Below, piece after piece: positions 48,214 to 57,814 of a DNA stretch of 64,000 nt (position 1 is its first letter; each line of letters begins with the position of its first letter). Source of the stretch: Chitinophagales bacterium (GTDB lineage: Bacteria > Bacteroidota > Bacteroidia > Chitinophagales > Saprospiraceae); assembly GCA_017303475.1 (NCBI GenBank), contig JAFLBO010000001.1:372001-436000 (forward strand). The letters are read 5' to 3'. The notes beneath the pieces were generated by a model, which saw only the letters and a list, made by a program, of their open reading frames with translations, ran no database searches and was not told the origin of the DNA. Both the position numbers and the translations under genes were made by a program.

Positions 48214-49230
48214 TTAGAACAGGGTATGTTCCTTGCGTGGAGGCACGGCGCCTATGTGTCGATAGGCTTTCTCTGTAGCTATACGACCTCTTGGTGTACG
48301 TTGAATAAATCCCTCCATGATCAGGAAAGGCTCGTGTACCTCTTCAATAGTTCCAGCTTCTTCGCCTACGGCAGTGGCGATAGTAGTAAGTCCAACCGGA
48401 CCGCCCTTAAATTTATGGATAATGGTATTCAGTATTCGGATATCCATATCATCCAAACCCGACTCATCCACATCCAGTGCCGCCAGTCCGTACCGTGCTA
48501 TTTCCTGATCCACTGATCCGTTGCCCTTGATTTGTGCAAAATCGCGGATTCGGCGAAGCAAGGCATTGGCAATGCGGGGAGTGCCTCTGCTTCTCCGTGC
48601 AATTTCATGGGCGCCCTCTGTGGTAATCGGAATGTCCAGGATTGTTGAAGATCGCTGAATGATCCGTTCCAGTGTAGCTACATCGTAGTAATCCAAATGG
48701 CAGGTAATGCCAAAACGGGCCCTCAATGGTGAAGTCAACAAGCCCATTCTTGTAGTTGCGCCAATAAGGGTGAATGGATTTAGCGTGATCTGTATACTAC
48801 GGGCATTAGGCCCGGAATCAATCATAATGTCTATCCGGTAGTCCTCCATAGCAGAATACAGGTATTCTTCAACTACTGTATTTAGTCGGTGGATCTCATC
48901 AATAAACAAAACATCTCCCGGTTCAAGATTGGTCAATAAGCCCGCCAAATCGCCAGGCTTTTCCAACACAGGGCCGGAAGTCATCTTCAAGCTTGCACCA
49001 ATTTCGTTGGTAATAATATGGGAAAGAGTGGTTTTCCCAAGTCCTGGCGGGCCGTGCAATAAAACATGGTCCAGGGCATCACCACGTTGTTTGGCGGCCT
49101 GTATGAACACCTGAAGGTTGTCCACTATTTTGCGTTGACCACTGAATTCATCCAGCAGTTTGGGACGCAGGGCCTTTTCAACGAGTTTTTCCTCAGACCC
49201 ACCCGGTTCTTGTGCAAGTGTTTTAGACAC
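48214..49230 (-). CDS. ruvB: Holliday junction branch-migration helicase RuvB
   Basis: A 338-residue AAA+ motor. [19 protein letters not shown] at the start, Walker [12 protein letters not shown], Walker [11 protein letters not shown], sensor/arginine-finger region [18 protein letters not shown], and a C-terminal winged helix ([17 protein letters not shown]) are all present. With RuvA it drives branch migration of recombination junctions. Length matches the family. Confidence 0.96.
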   Translation of the reverse strand: MSKTLAQEPGGSEEKLVEKALRPKLLDEFSGQRKIVDNLQVFIQAAKQRGDALDHVLLHGPPGLGKTTLSHIITNEIGASLKMTSGPVLEKPGDLAGLLTNLEPGDVLFIDEIHRLNTVVEEYLYSAMEDYRIDIMIDSGPNARSIQITLNPFTLIGATTRMGLLTSPLRARFGITCHLDYYDVATLERIIQRSSTILDIPITTEGAHEIARRSRGTPRIANALLRRIRDFAQIKGNGSVDQEIARYGLAALDVDESGLDDMDIRILNTIIHKFKGGPVGLTTIATAVGEEAGTIEEVHEPFLIMEGFIQRTPRGRIATEKAYRHIGAVPPRKEHTLF

Positions 49231-49360
49231 TTTTAAGGGAGTTAATTGGCAATAATTGCAAGGGCAAAATTCAAATATTTTGTTTTGAAATCAAAATTTA
49301 TCTGCTTTTCAAATTCATTTTTCGCTTTTCAATCCAATTTCAGCATTTACCTTAGCGGTT

Positions 49361-50047
49361 ATGGAAGTTTTGCTTACCAATAATTTTCAGCCGGATTTGT
49401 TGATTGGAGGCATAAGACTGGGTGAGCCAATGACGGCTTTTACCAGTTTGCTGATGGCCAGCGTATGTTTGTATGCCTGGTATCGCCTGGGCAGAACCAG
49501 CACTTATGCCCCGGAAGTACATTATTTCCGGCTGTTTTTTTTACTGATGTGTTTATCTGCAGCAGCAGGAGCCATCATTGGGCACTTGTTCCTGTATCTC
49601 TTCCCGTTCTCGCTCAAAATTCCAGGCTGGATGCTGGGTATGATTGCACTTGCGGCACTGGTACAAGCCAGTGTGTTGCGCATGGATGGGGTGTTGCAGG
49701 AAGGATGGACGGGCAAAATTGTACGTTTAAACGTTCTGACCTTGCTGTTTGGTTCTGTTTGGCTGGTAACAGCGCTTTGGTTTCCTGTAGTGGAAATCCA
49801 TGCTGCCATTGGCCTGCTCTGCATGGTACTTCCCATGGAATACTTGCGGTATCGGCGTACTTCCAGCGAAAGCAGTCGGTATATGCTGGCTGGTATTGGC
49901 TTGCTGGTTACTGCTGTTCTCTTTCACATTGGCAAAATATCCCTGGGAATCTGGTTTAGCTTTTTTGACATAGCACACCTTATCATGTGCGGCGCTTTTT
50001 GGTGTTTTCTGCTGGGAGCAGAATCCGAGGCACTCGCCCGAGCTTGA
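49361..50047 (+). CDS. Multi-pass membrane protein of unknown function
   Basis: A 228-residue protein with about seven hydrophobic segments and scattered His residues in or near membrane helices (GAIIGHLFLYLF, EIHAAIGLL, VLFHIGKISLGIWFSFFDIAHLIMC). The layout recalls seven-helix DUF6962/CREST-like membrane proteins, but I cannot assign it firmly. It stands alone on the plus strand; its stop is three bases from the stop of the convergent kinase gene. A TACCTTAG six bases before the ATG might make it nearly leaderless. Confidence 0.65.
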   Translation: MEVLLTNNFQPDLLIGGIRLGEPMTAFTSLLMASVCLYAWYRLGRTSTYAPEVHYFRLFFLLMCLSAAAGAIIGHLFLYLFPFSLKIPGWMLGMIALAALVQASVLRMDGVLQEGWTGKIVRLNVLTLLFGSVWLVTALWFPVVEIHAAIGLLCMVLPMEYLRYRRTSSESSRYMLAGIGLLVTAVLFHIGKISLGIWFSFFDIAHLIMCGAFWCFLLGAESEALARA

Positions 50048-50050
50048 TAA

Positions 50051-50695
50051 TCAAGGTTTTATCATTTGCATGCCAATAGGGTGGGGCGCTGCAATAATGT
50101 CTACTATAGCAGCAAAAGCCTTGGGATCATGTTGAAAATCCTGATCGCCCAGATCCAGGATTACCACCGGCGTATCTGTTTCGGTTTTTAGATATTCCAG
50201 GTAAGCTTCCTGAATTTCTGCCAGGTATTCAGGAGCAATATTTTGTTCAATTTGCCGCCCTCTTTTTCTGATATGTTTTATCAAAACATCCACTGGCCTG
50301 TGCAGATACAACAACAGGTCAGGCTTTGGAAATGTAGCATTTAAAACAGAAAACAGCCGTTGAAACAAACGGAATTCTTCCTCGCTAAGGTTATTTTTAG
50401 CGAAAAGCAGGGTTTTGACAAAGAAATAATCAGCCACAGTAAAACTGCGGAACAAATCCGGTTGACTGAAGTGCTCCAGGAGTTGCTTATGCCTTTCTGT
50501 CATGAAAAACAATTCCACAGGAAAAGCATACCGCTCCGGTTGTTCGTAAAACGGGGGCAAAAATGGGTTGTCTGTAAACTGTTCCAATACCAGAGAGCAG
50601 CCCAAGTGAGCAGACAATTGATGACACAGGGTAGTCTTGCCGGCGCCAATATTTCCCTCAATGGCAATAAAAGGGTAGGGGATGTCCATGGTCAT
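50051..50695 (-). CDS. Deoxynucleoside kinase
   Basis: A 214-residue kinase. The P-loop AIEGNIGAGKTTL near the start, FPVELFFMTERHKQL, and LLYLHRPVDVLIKHIRKRGRQIE (the lid with arginines) match the dGK/dCK family widely found in Bacteroidota. It phosphorylates deoxynucleosides for salvage; the preferred base is unknown. The start ATG at 50693-50695 overlaps the folK stop by one base (TGATG), a translational-coupling arrangement; a later ATG six bases downstream is also possible. Confidence 0.87.
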   Translation of the reverse strand: MTMDIPYPFIAIEGNIGAGKTTLCHQLSAHLGCSLVLEQFTDNPFLPPFYEQPERYAFPVELFFMTERHKQLLEHFSQPDLFRSFTVADYFFVKTLLFAKNNLSEEEFRLFQRLFSVLNATFPKPDLLLYLHRPVDVLIKHIRKRGRQIEQNIAPEYLAEIQEAYLEYLKTETDTPVVILDLGDQDFQHDPKAFAAIVDIIAAPHPIGMQMIKP

Positions 50696-51201
50696 CAATC
50701 CAGCATGACTACGTCATTATCGTCGCCACATTCCATATAAAGTTCATCAATCTGCATGTTCAGCACCGGATGTTCAAAATCGGGGGCAATTTCCATCAAG
50801 GGCACGAGTACAAAGCCCCTTTTGTGCAGTTCTGGATGAGGAATTTCCAGGCCTTTATCGCGGATAATCCGTTTCCCGTAAAACAGGATATCGATATCAA
50901 TGGTACGCGGTCCCCATTTTTCTTTGCGCTCCCTGCCAAGTTCGCGTTCAATTTTGGTGATTTTCTCCAAAATGTCGCGCGGTTCCAGAGAGGTATTGAT
51001 CATGATAACCATGTTAAGAAAGGCATCCTGATTGGGCTCTCCCCAAGGCTGCGTTTCATAAACATGACTCCTTTTGGCTATTTTACCAATGTATTTTTCA
51101 ATCAATCCAATAGCATTTTTCAGATTGCCTGCGCGATCGCCAATATTGCTGCCAATACTGAGAAAAGTATTGATGTACTTCTTTTGTCCTAGTGGTTGCA
51201 T
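50695..51201 (-). CDS. folK: 2-amino-4-hydroxy-6-hydroxymethyldihydropteridine pyrophosphokinase
   Basis: A 168-residue HPPK. TFLSIGSNIGDRAGNLKNAI at the start, VYETQPWGEPNQDAFLNMVI, and KWGPRTIDIDILFYGKRII with the metal-binding RTIDIDI, then IPHPELHKRGFVLVPL, are diagnostic. It transfers pyrophosphate from ATP to the pterin in folate synthesis. It is coupled to the deoxynucleoside kinase gene, a pairing that suits nucleotide precursor supply. Confidence 0.95.
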   Translation of the reverse strand: MQPLGQKKYINTFLSIGSNIGDRAGNLKNAIGLIEKYIGKIAKRSHVYETQPWGEPNQDAFLNMVIMINTSLEPRDILEKITKIERELGRERKEKWGPRTIDIDILFYGKRIIRDKGLEIPHPELHKRGFVLVPLMEIAPDFEHPVLNMQIDELYMECGDDNDVVMLD

Positions 51202-51237
51202 AAAAAAGGGTACAACGCTTCATCGTTGCTGCCAGCG

Positions 51238-51245
51238 CAAAGGTA
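51238..51245 (-). promoter_or_regulatory. Probable -7 promoter element for folK/kinase operon
   Basis: On the minus strand this reads TACCTTTG (TAnnTTTG), 36 bases upstream of the folK start. Confidence 0.5.
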
Positions 51246-51283
51246 GTAAAAGACTTTTGCCCAAAAATGTAAAGTGAAGAACA

Positions 51284-51291
51284 TACCTTCG
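51284..51291 (+). promoter_or_regulatory. Possible -7 promoter element for DinB-like gene
   Basis: Reads TACCTTCG, one mismatch to TAnnTTTG, 23 bases upstream of the ATG at 51315, and divergent from the folK element. Confidence 0.35.
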
Positions 51292-51314
51292 TGATACACA
51301 AAAGCAATTTCAGT

Positions 51315-51842
51315 ATGCGCGATAAAATACTGTTGGCCAACATGGAATATACCCGTCTGGTTGACGCCTTATTGGAGGAAATGAGCAGGAAAACTCTGGC
51401 ACAATTGAACCAAAAACCAGCCGATAATGGTTGGAGCGCCATCCAAACCATGCACCACCTGATCTTGGTGGAGTCCCAATCGCTGGCTTATTTGAACAAA
51501 AAACTAAGCTTTAACCCTGAATTCCCAAAACCAGCCTGGTCTTCCGGTCTCAAAATGTTCTTCCTGAAATGCACCCTCGCAAGTCCGATCAAATTTAAAG
51601 CGCCAAAATCGGTAGGAAACGACCTGATTCCGGAACAGGACAGCTTGGAAAATGTGTCGGCCAAATGGCATCAGGTACGACAATCATGGACAGATTTATT
51701 GACCCGGTTGCCGGACAATTTGCTGGATAAAGCCGTCTACAGGCATCCCAGAATAGGACTTATCAGCTGGCTTCAAACCATTGATTTTATTGCTTCACAT
51801 TTCAAGCGCCACAAGGCACAGATTTTGCGTGCGATTTCCTAG
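51315..51842 (+). CDS. DinB-like four-helix-bundle protein
   Basis: A 175-residue cytosolic protein. GWSAIQTMHHLILVESQSLAYL carries the conserved His on the second helix, and the C-terminal IASHFKRHKAQILRA holds the two further His ligands (H-x3-H) of the DinB/YfiT metal site. DinB-superfamily proteins include bacillithiol- and other thiol-dependent transferases, but the function of this one is unknown. The start at 51315 (MRDKILLAN) is preferred; the frame opens eight codons earlier. Confidence 0.75.
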   Translation: MRDKILLANMEYTRLVDALLEEMSRKTLAQLNQKPADNGWSAIQTMHHLILVESQSLAYLNKKLSFNPEFPKPAWSSGLKMFFLKCTLASPIKFKAPKSVGNDLIPEQDSLENVSAKWHQVRQSWTDLLTRLPDNLLDKAVYRHPRIGLISWLQTIDFIASHFKRHKAQILRAIS

Positions 51843-51919
51843 TGGGAACCATCTTGGATCCATTGAAAATGAATACTTTGCACCCGAATTTAAAACATTC
51901 ATTAACCAATTAGGAACCT

Positions 51920-54082
51920 ATGCGTTTTTTGCTGACCATCGTATTAGCCCTTTCTACCTCTCTCTTAATTGCTCAAAAGACTTATACCCCTGATTGGGAG
52001 TCGCTAGATTCCCGACCCACGCCAGAGTGGTGGCTTGATGCCAAATTTGGTATTTTTATTCACTGGGGCGTTTATTCTGTACCGGCCTTTACAGCAAAAG
52101 GAAACTATGCAGAATGGTATCAAAACGCATTGGAAAACAATGCCCACAAAGGCAAAGTGAAGCAATTCCATGAAGTGAATTATGGAGATAAGAGTTACTA
52201 CGATCTGGCAGATGATTTCCATGCGGAGCTGTTCAATCCGGATGACTGGGCCAGGCTTTTCGAACGTGCAGGCGCCAAGTATGTAGTTCTGACCTCCAAA
52301 CACCACGATGGTTTTTGCCTTTGGCCAAACGAAGATGCCAACAGAACATGGGGAATTCCATGGAATGCCGAGGTCAGAGGCCCTGGACGCGATTTAGTTG
52401 GCGAATTGTTTGGCGCATTGAATAAAACCAAGGTTAAACCCGGACTCTATTTTTCTCTGTATGAATGGTTTAATCCTATTTGGCAATACGACAAAGCACA
52501 ATATGCCCGCGAGCATGCCATGCCTCAATTATACGAACTAATCCAGCGCTATGAGCCATGGGTTATTTGGTCTGATGGAGATTGGGATGCTTCCTCGGAA
52601 GTATGGCAAACGCCACAGTTTCTGAGTTGGTTGTACTCCGAAAGCACTGTAAAAGACAAAATAGTAGCAAACGACCGTTGGGGAAGTGATACCAGATTCC
52701 ACCATGGCGGCATCTACACGCCTGAGTATCAGCCTGATCTGGATTTTGAAGACCATGCCTGGGAAGAAAGCCGCGGCATGGGCGCCTCTTATGGTTACAA
52801 CCGCCATGAAGATGCCTGGGATTACAACAGCGCCCAATCGCTGGTGCTTCACCTGGTAGACAAAGTTTCCCGCGGTGGCAATTTCCTTCTGGATATTGGC
52901 CCGGATGCACATGGTAAAATTCCACCCATTATGCAGGAACGCCTGCTGGAAATCGGCAAATGGCTCAATATCAATGGAGAAGCTATATACAATACCCGTC
53001 GCTGGAAAATGCCGGCTCAATGGAGCATTGGTCGGCGCGACTGGAAGCCAGATCCTGCCGCCAAAGGCCCGGTGGATGCTTTGTTGAAACAGACCGTAGA
53101 CCCTGATGCCGGCTTTGCGGTGAAGGAGGTTTTTTACACCTGGAACCCTGAAACCAAGTCGGTTTATGCTATTTTCCCTAAATACCCTAACGATCGTAAA
53201 TTGGTATTGAAGGGTATTCAATTGCCGACCACAGGTTCGGAGGTGACTTTTTTGGCCACTAAAGAAAAACTCAAGGCTGAAAATCTCGCCGGAAATCTGG
53301 TCATTACCCTGCCGGAATACAATCCCAACAGAATTAAATCTGCACATGCTTATGCTGTAAAAATCAGCGGTTACGGCGATTTTGTGGCCAAACCCCGCAT
53401 GGAAGTATTTTATGACCCTGAAACGGTTAAGCCAACGGTTAAAATCACCTGTGCAACGCCGGGCGCCGTTATCCGTTATACCACAGATGGAAAAGAACCT
53501 TCCGAAACTTCTGCAACTTATTCAGCACCACTTACACCCGCAGGAACAGCTACCATTAAAACCAAGGCTTACAAAGCAGGTCAGCTATCCAGCAACGTAG
53601 ACTCCATGCTGGTAAAGTATTACAAGCTGATGCCTGCCCAAAACATGCTGCGTGAGCCTCTATCCGGACTAAGGGCTGAATTAAAGTCGGTGGACCATAA
53701 CAAATACACTTCAGAACAAGTATTGCGTGGCAACCTGGAAAAGGCAGAGGATGTCAGCAAAATTGAGCTCGACCCCGCTTGTAAAGAAGGCAATTGCGGA
53801 ATGGTGTGGAAGGGACTCATCAATATTCCGGAAACTGGAGGTTATGAATTCTGGACTTCTTCAGATGATGGTTCAGTACTCTCTATCGACGGAGAAATTG
53901 TAGTAAACAACGATGGTGATCATGGCACGCAGGAAAAATCGGGCATTACTCACCTGCAAAAAGGATGGCATTCCATTCGCATTATTTATTTCAATTCTGG
54001 CGGCGATGCCAGTTTGAAGGTACAATATGCTCCACTTGGGGAATCCAAACGGACCATAGACGCTCGTATGCTTGGACATTAA
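51920..54082 (+). CDS. Secreted alpha-L-fucosidase (GH29) with C-terminal PA14 domain
   Basis: A 720-residue protein with a signal peptide (MRFLLTIVLALSTSLLIAQ). The GH29 barrel begins WWLDAKFGIFIHWGVYSVPAF, continues KYVVLTSKHHDGFCLWPN, and has the nucleophile Asp219 in WVIWSDGDWD. A beta domain (about 395-490) follows, then a chitobiase/hexosaminidase C-terminal-like segment (IRYTTDGKEPSETSATY) and a PA14 domain (about 630-715, GGYEFWTSSDDGSVLSIDGE). It removes terminal fucose from glycans outside the inner membrane; the PA14 domain may bind carbohydrate. No T9SS tail is seen. It is followed 21 bases later by the cyclase gene. Confidence 0.92.
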   Translation: MRFLLTIVLALSTSLLIAQKTYTPDWESLDSRPTPEWWLDAKFGIFIHWGVYSVPAFTAKGNYAEWYQNALENNAHKGKVKQFHEVNYGDKSYYDLADDFHAELFNPDDWARLFERAGAKYVVLTSKHHDGFCLWPNEDANRTWGIPWNAEVRGPGRDLVGELFGALNKTKVKPGLYFSLYEWFNPIWQYDKAQYAREHAMPQLYELIQRYEPWVIWSDGDWDASSEVWQTPQFLSWLYSESTVKDKIVANDRWGSDTRFHHGGIYTPEYQPDLDFEDHAWEESRGMGASYGYNRHEDAWDYNSAQSLVLHLVDKVSRGGNFLLDIGPDAHGKIPPIMQERLLEIGKWLNINGEAIYNTRRWKMPAQWSIGRRDWKPDPAAKGPVDALLKQTVDPDAGFAVKEVFYTWNPETKSVYAIFPKYPNDRKLVLKGIQLPTTGSEVTFLATKEKLKAENLAGNLVITLPEYNPNRIKSAHAYAVKISGYGDFVAKPRMEVFYDPETVKPTVKITCATPGAVIRYTTDGKEPSETSATYSAPLTPAGTATIKTKAYKAGQLSSNVDSMLVKYYKLMPAQNMLREPLSGLRAELKSVDHNKYTSEQVLRGNLEKAEDVSKIELDPACKEGNCGMVWKGLINIPETGGYEFWTSSDDGSVLSIDGEIVVNNDGDHGTQEKSGITHLQKGWHSIRIIYFNSGGDASLKVQYAPLGESKRTIDARMLGH

Positions 54083-54103
54083 TCATTTAATCAAAGTAAG
54101 ACA

Positions 54104-55645
54104 GTGAACAGGAAAACAATCATTTCCATTTGGGTTTGTGTGTTGTTCGCCAACCAGCTTTTCGCACAAACTGACAAAATCAAACAACTGGAGGAACAGG
54201 CTAAACAAGCAAAGGGCGCACAAAAAATCGAGCTGCTCATTGCGCTGGCCGATGCCCAGATGTACGCAGGCGCCTTGGAAAATGCCGTAAAAACGGCTGA
54301 TAAAGCAGAAGATTTGGCAGAAGACCTGAAAATGCCGGAATTACGCGCCAACGCCTTGAACAGGGAAGGAAAAGCGCTTTTGCTGGCAGGCAAAAAACGA
54401 CCAGAACAAAAGTTTGAGCAAAGTTTAAAGGTGCTACAGGATATCAGAAGCAATAATAAATCATTAGCTTTGGATAATCTCGAAAACATGCGCTCCATTG
54501 CGCGGAAATCTGGGAAAACACAGGAAGAGCAACTCATTGAAGCTCAAATTGTACGCCTTAAAAGTGGTGGCGCTCTTTCCAACTCACCTACGGAGTCAAA
54601 ACAGGAAATGCAAAAAGAGTTAACTGCCACGCAAAAACAATTGCTGGAAAACCAACAGCATTTCAGAGATGCCCAGAGCAAGCTGTTGGAGGAAAGTAAA
54701 GCCTTACAGGAGGAGTTGGCTGCCAGAGAAGCAGAATTGGAGCAAATGACCCAGGAGCAGATGAAAACCAGTATGATTTTGATGCAGCAGAAACTACTGC
54801 TGGACTCTGTATATTATACCAGAGGCATGGATTCCCTGGCTGTATCAAACGCAAACCTGGCGCTTAGGGAGGCAGAAAGCAACCGTAAATTTAACTACTC
54901 CATTATTGGGGTATTAATGCTCGTTGCCGGCGGCTCTTTGTTCAGCTTTTTCAGAGCAAGGCAAAATGCCAGGATTTTGGCAGAGAAAAATAAAACCATC
55001 AGGGAGGAACAAGAGCGGTCAGATAACCTGTTGCTCAATATCCTGCCCACTCTGGTTGCAGACGAGTTGAAACGGCAGGGCCGCACCAAGGCGCGTTATT
55101 TTGAAGACGTAGGAGTGCTGTTTGCAGATTTTGTTGGATTTAGCAAGATTGCAGAAAAACTTACCCCGCAACAACTTGTTTCGGAACTGGATACCTGCTT
55201 CCAAAAGTTCGATGAAATCATTGCCCGATATGGTTTGGAAAAAATCAAAACCATTGGCGACGCCTACATGTGTGCAGGAGGCCTGCCAGATGGCGGAGGT
55301 TCGCAACTTAAGGAAATTGTAGCAGCCGCCATGGATATGCAAGCCTGGCTCGCTCAATGGAATGATGAAAGAGAAAAAAAAGGACTACCCAGGTTTGATG
55401 CGCGCATTGGCGTTCACAAAGGCCCGGTAGTTGCCGGTGTAGTGGGCTCCAAAAAGTTTGCATTCGACATCTGGGGGGATACCGTAAATATTGCTGCCCG
55501 TGTTGAGCAGGCTGGAGAAGGCGGGCGGATCAACATTTCGGGTGAGGTATACCAATCGGTTAAAGATGCTTACCCGTGTCATTACAGGGGCAAAATTGCC
55601 GCCAAGAATAAAGGGGAGATTGACATGTATTTTATTGAAAACTGA
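54104..55645 (+). CDS. Membrane-anchored class III adenylate/guanylate cyclase
   Basis: A 513-residue protein with a GTG start and a signal peptide (to about NQLFAQ). A periplasmic helical segment rich in Glu/Gln/Ala (about 25-260: TPR-like, then coiled coil) is followed by one membrane helix (IIGVLMLVAGGSLFSFF, about 265-283). After an N-x-LP dimerisation stretch (NLLLNILPTLVADEL) comes the catalytic domain, with metal ligands Asp342 (FADFVGF) and Asp386 (KIKTIGDAY) and purine-binding Lys/Asp candidates (KIKTIG, FDIWGDTVN) that favour ATP. It probably senses an outside signal through the helical region and makes cAMP in the cytosol. Confidence 0.87.
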   Translation: MNRKTIISIWVCVLFANQLFAQTDKIKQLEEQAKQAKGAQKIELLIALADAQMYAGALENAVKTADKAEDLAEDLKMPELRANALNREGKALLLAGKKRPEQKFEQSLKVLQDIRSNNKSLALDNLENMRSIARKSGKTQEEQLIEAQIVRLKSGGALSNSPTESKQEMQKELTATQKQLLENQQHFRDAQSKLLEESKALQEELAAREAELEQMTQEQMKTSMILMQQKLLLDSVYYTRGMDSLAVSNANLALREAESNRKFNYSIIGVLMLVAGGSLFSFFRARQNARILAEKNKTIREEQERSDNLLLNILPTLVADELKRQGRTKARYFEDVGVLFADFVGFSKIAEKLTPQQLVSELDTCFQKFDEIIARYGLEKIKTIGDAYMCAGGLPDGGGSQLKEIVAAAMDMQAWLAQWNDEREKKGLPRFDARIGVHKGPVVAGVVGSKKFAFDIWGDTVNIAARVEQAGEGGRINISGEVYQSVKDAYPCHYRGKIAAKNKGEIDMYFIEN

Positions 55646-55674
55646 TCAAAAAGACTGGAATCAAGCACATAAAC

Positions 55675-57333
55675 ATGCGTATTGCACTTTCGCAGTTAAA
55701 CCTGCACATTGGAAATTTTGAAGGAAATTTGGCTAAAATGTTGTCGGCAGTTGAAGCCGCCAAGGCCCAAAATGCCGATCTGATTTGTTTTCCGGAACTG
55801 GCTGTCTGCGGATATCCTCCCAGAGACTTCCTTGAATTTGACGATTTCATCAAACGTTGCCAGGCATCCATAGAGGCGCTTTGCGAGGTTAGTCACGACC
55901 TGGCGATAGTGGTTGGAGCTCCCACCCGAAATCCGGTGTTGGCCGGCAAAGATTTGTACAATTCTGCCTATTTCCTTTATCAGGGCAGCATTCAGGCAGT
56001 ACAGCACAAGGCTCTTTTGCCCACCTACGATATTTTTGATGAATATCGCTACTTCGAACCAGCCACCGAATTCAAAACCGTTTCGTTTAAAGGTAAGAAA
56101 ATAGCTATATCCATTTGCGAGGACATCTGGAATTTAGGTAATGAGAATCCACTGTACACGATTTGTCCTCTGGATGAAATGATGCCGGAAAAGCCTGATT
56201 TTATCCTGAATATTTCAGCTTCACCATTCAATTACGCCCACGCCAACACCCGTATACATACGGTAAAAGCCAATGTAAATCAGTACAAAATACCCATGTT
56301 CTACACCAATATGGTGGGAGGGCAAACAGACGTTATTTTTGATGGCGGTAGTCTGGTGGTTTCACCAGACGGAATGGTGTTTGATGAAATGCCTTATTTT
56401 GAAGAGTGCCTGAAAGTGTACGAGCTAGACGAAGTGATGAAAGGCGGCCGTCAACAGGAACAGCCAAAAGACAAAATCCGCCTGATCCACGATGCGCTGG
56501 TACTGGGTATCCGGGATTATTTTCAAAAGTTAGGCTTCTCAAAAGCCATCCTGGGCTTATCTGGCGGTATTGACTCTGCAGTTACGGCCGTGCTGGCCAC
56601 CGAGGCCCTGGGCCACGATAATGTTCGTGTATTGCTGATGCCAAGCCAGTTCAGCAGCGATCACTCCGTGAAAGACGCCAAAGACCTGGCCGAAAACCTG
56701 GGCATTCATTACGATATTGTGGCTATCAAACCAATGTATGATGCCTTTGAGGTCGCCCTGCACCAACAATTTGAGGGACTGGCGTTCAACGTAACTGAGG
56801 AAAACATTCAGGCACGCGTGAGGGGTACGCTATTAATGGCCATGAGTAATAAATTTGGCAATATTCTACTCAATACCACGAACAAAAGTGAAATGTCAGT
56901 AGGATATGGTACTCTTTACGGTGATATGTGTGGAGGATTAGCTGTTTTGGGCGATGTTTACAAAACAGAAATATACGAACTGGTTAAGTACATCAACAGC
57001 TATCCCATTGGCAAACAGCAAATGGTTGGCGTTATTCCGCAAAACTCTATTGTCAAACCACCTTCTGCAGAACTCAGACCCGGACAGAAAGATACCGATA
57101 GCCTGCCTCCATACGAAGTACTGGATCCACTTCTGTATCAATACATTGAATGTCGAAAAGGACCATCAGAGTTGATTGAAATGGGTTTTGAGGAAGCGCT
57201 GGTAAAGCGAGTGCTTCGAATGGTCAACATCAACGAATTTAAAAGGGAACAGGCTGCACCAGTCATACGCGTAAGCTCAAAAGCTTTCGGTATGGGGCGC
57301 CGCTTGCCTATTGTTGGTAAATACCTGTCTTAA
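55675..57333 (+). CDS. nadE: Glutamine-dependent NAD+ synthetase
   Basis: A 552-residue two-domain enzyme. The N-terminal nitrilase-type glutaminase has the catalytic triad Glu41 (FPELAVCGYPPRD), Lys112 (HKALLPTYD) and Cys148 (SICEDIW). The C-terminal synthetase has the PP-loop LGLSGGIDSAV and NKSEMSVGYGTLYGDMCGG. It amidates deamido-NAD with ammonia from glutamine to give NAD. Its stop overlaps the end of the convergent small membrane-protein gene by four bases. Confidence 0.95.
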   Translation: MRIALSQLNLHIGNFEGNLAKMLSAVEAAKAQNADLICFPELAVCGYPPRDFLEFDDFIKRCQASIEALCEVSHDLAIVVGAPTRNPVLAGKDLYNSAYFLYQGSIQAVQHKALLPTYDIFDEYRYFEPATEFKTVSFKGKKIAISICEDIWNLGNENPLYTICPLDEMMPEKPDFILNISASPFNYAHANTRIHTVKANVNQYKIPMFYTNMVGGQTDVIFDGGSLVVSPDGMVFDEMPYFEECLKVYELDEVMKGGRQQEQPKDKIRLIHDALVLGIRDYFQKLGFSKAILGLSGGIDSAVTAVLATEALGHDNVRVLLMPSQFSSDHSVKDAKDLAENLGIHYDIVAIKPMYDAFEVALHQQFEGLAFNVTEENIQARVRGTLLMAMSNKFGNILLNTTNKSEMSVGYGTLYGDMCGGLAVLGDVYKTEIYELVKYINSYPIGKQQMVGVIPQNSIVKPPSAELRPGQKDTDSLPPYEVLDPLLYQYIECRKGPSELIEMGFEEALVKRVLRMVNINEFKREQAAPVIRVSSKAFGMGRRLPIVGKYLS

Positions 57334-57803
57334 AACCCGGGAATTTTATCCAGCACTCTGCGCAACAGATCTGGTCTGAAACCGGCCAGAAACGCCATAA
57401 AGGAAACCACTCCGGCAATTCTGAAATATTGCTGTTTGGTGGTGGTTTCAAATGGATCATCCATTAACAGGAAGGCTCCAGCCATCAGGGAAAGGTAGAA
57501 CATCAATCCGGCGATTCCACCTCCAATGACTCTGGATCCTTCCTTGGCGGGCCGCACCTGTTCTATCCCAACCTCAAGGCTACGCAGCAGAGAGCGACAC
57601 AAGGCTCCACTTAAGCCTGCCAGAATGGATAAAATTCCCAGATTCGTGGGAATCCAGGCAGACACTACCAGTAAAAAACTGCTAAGATTGAAGGCCTGAT
57701 TAAGTTCCGCACGTAGTGGGTTGGTGTCGATAAAAGCACCAATACTAAATGTTAGCAGCCAGAGAATCAGGCAGCCGAAAGTGAGCAGATATTTGGGAAT
57801 CAT
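57330..57803 (-). CDS. Small multi-pass membrane protein of unknown function
   Basis: A 157-residue protein with about four hydrophobic helices: LLTFGCLILWLLTFSIGAF, a second near LGILSILAGLSGALC, GGGIAGLMFYLSLMAGAFLLM, and FRIAGVVSFMAFLAGF, ending in the charged PDLLRRVLDKIPGF. No family is recognised. It lies 11 bases after the DUF6340-like lipoprotein gene, so they are probably co-transcribed. Confidence 0.6.
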   Translation of the reverse strand: MIPKYLLTFGCLILWLLTFSIGAFIDTNPLRAELNQAFNLSSFLLVVSAWIPTNLGILSILAGLSGALCRSLLRSLEVGIEQVRPAKEGSRVIGGGIAGLMFYLSLMAGAFLLMDDPFETTTKQQYFRIAGVVSFMAFLAGFRPDLLRRVLDKIPGF

Positions 57804-57814
57804 AACTGAAAGGA

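Noticed and set aside
52538-53347. 269-codon open frame opposite the fucosidase gene
   Set aside because: The GH29 catalytic motifs are in the plus-strand frame; the antisense frame shows no domain.
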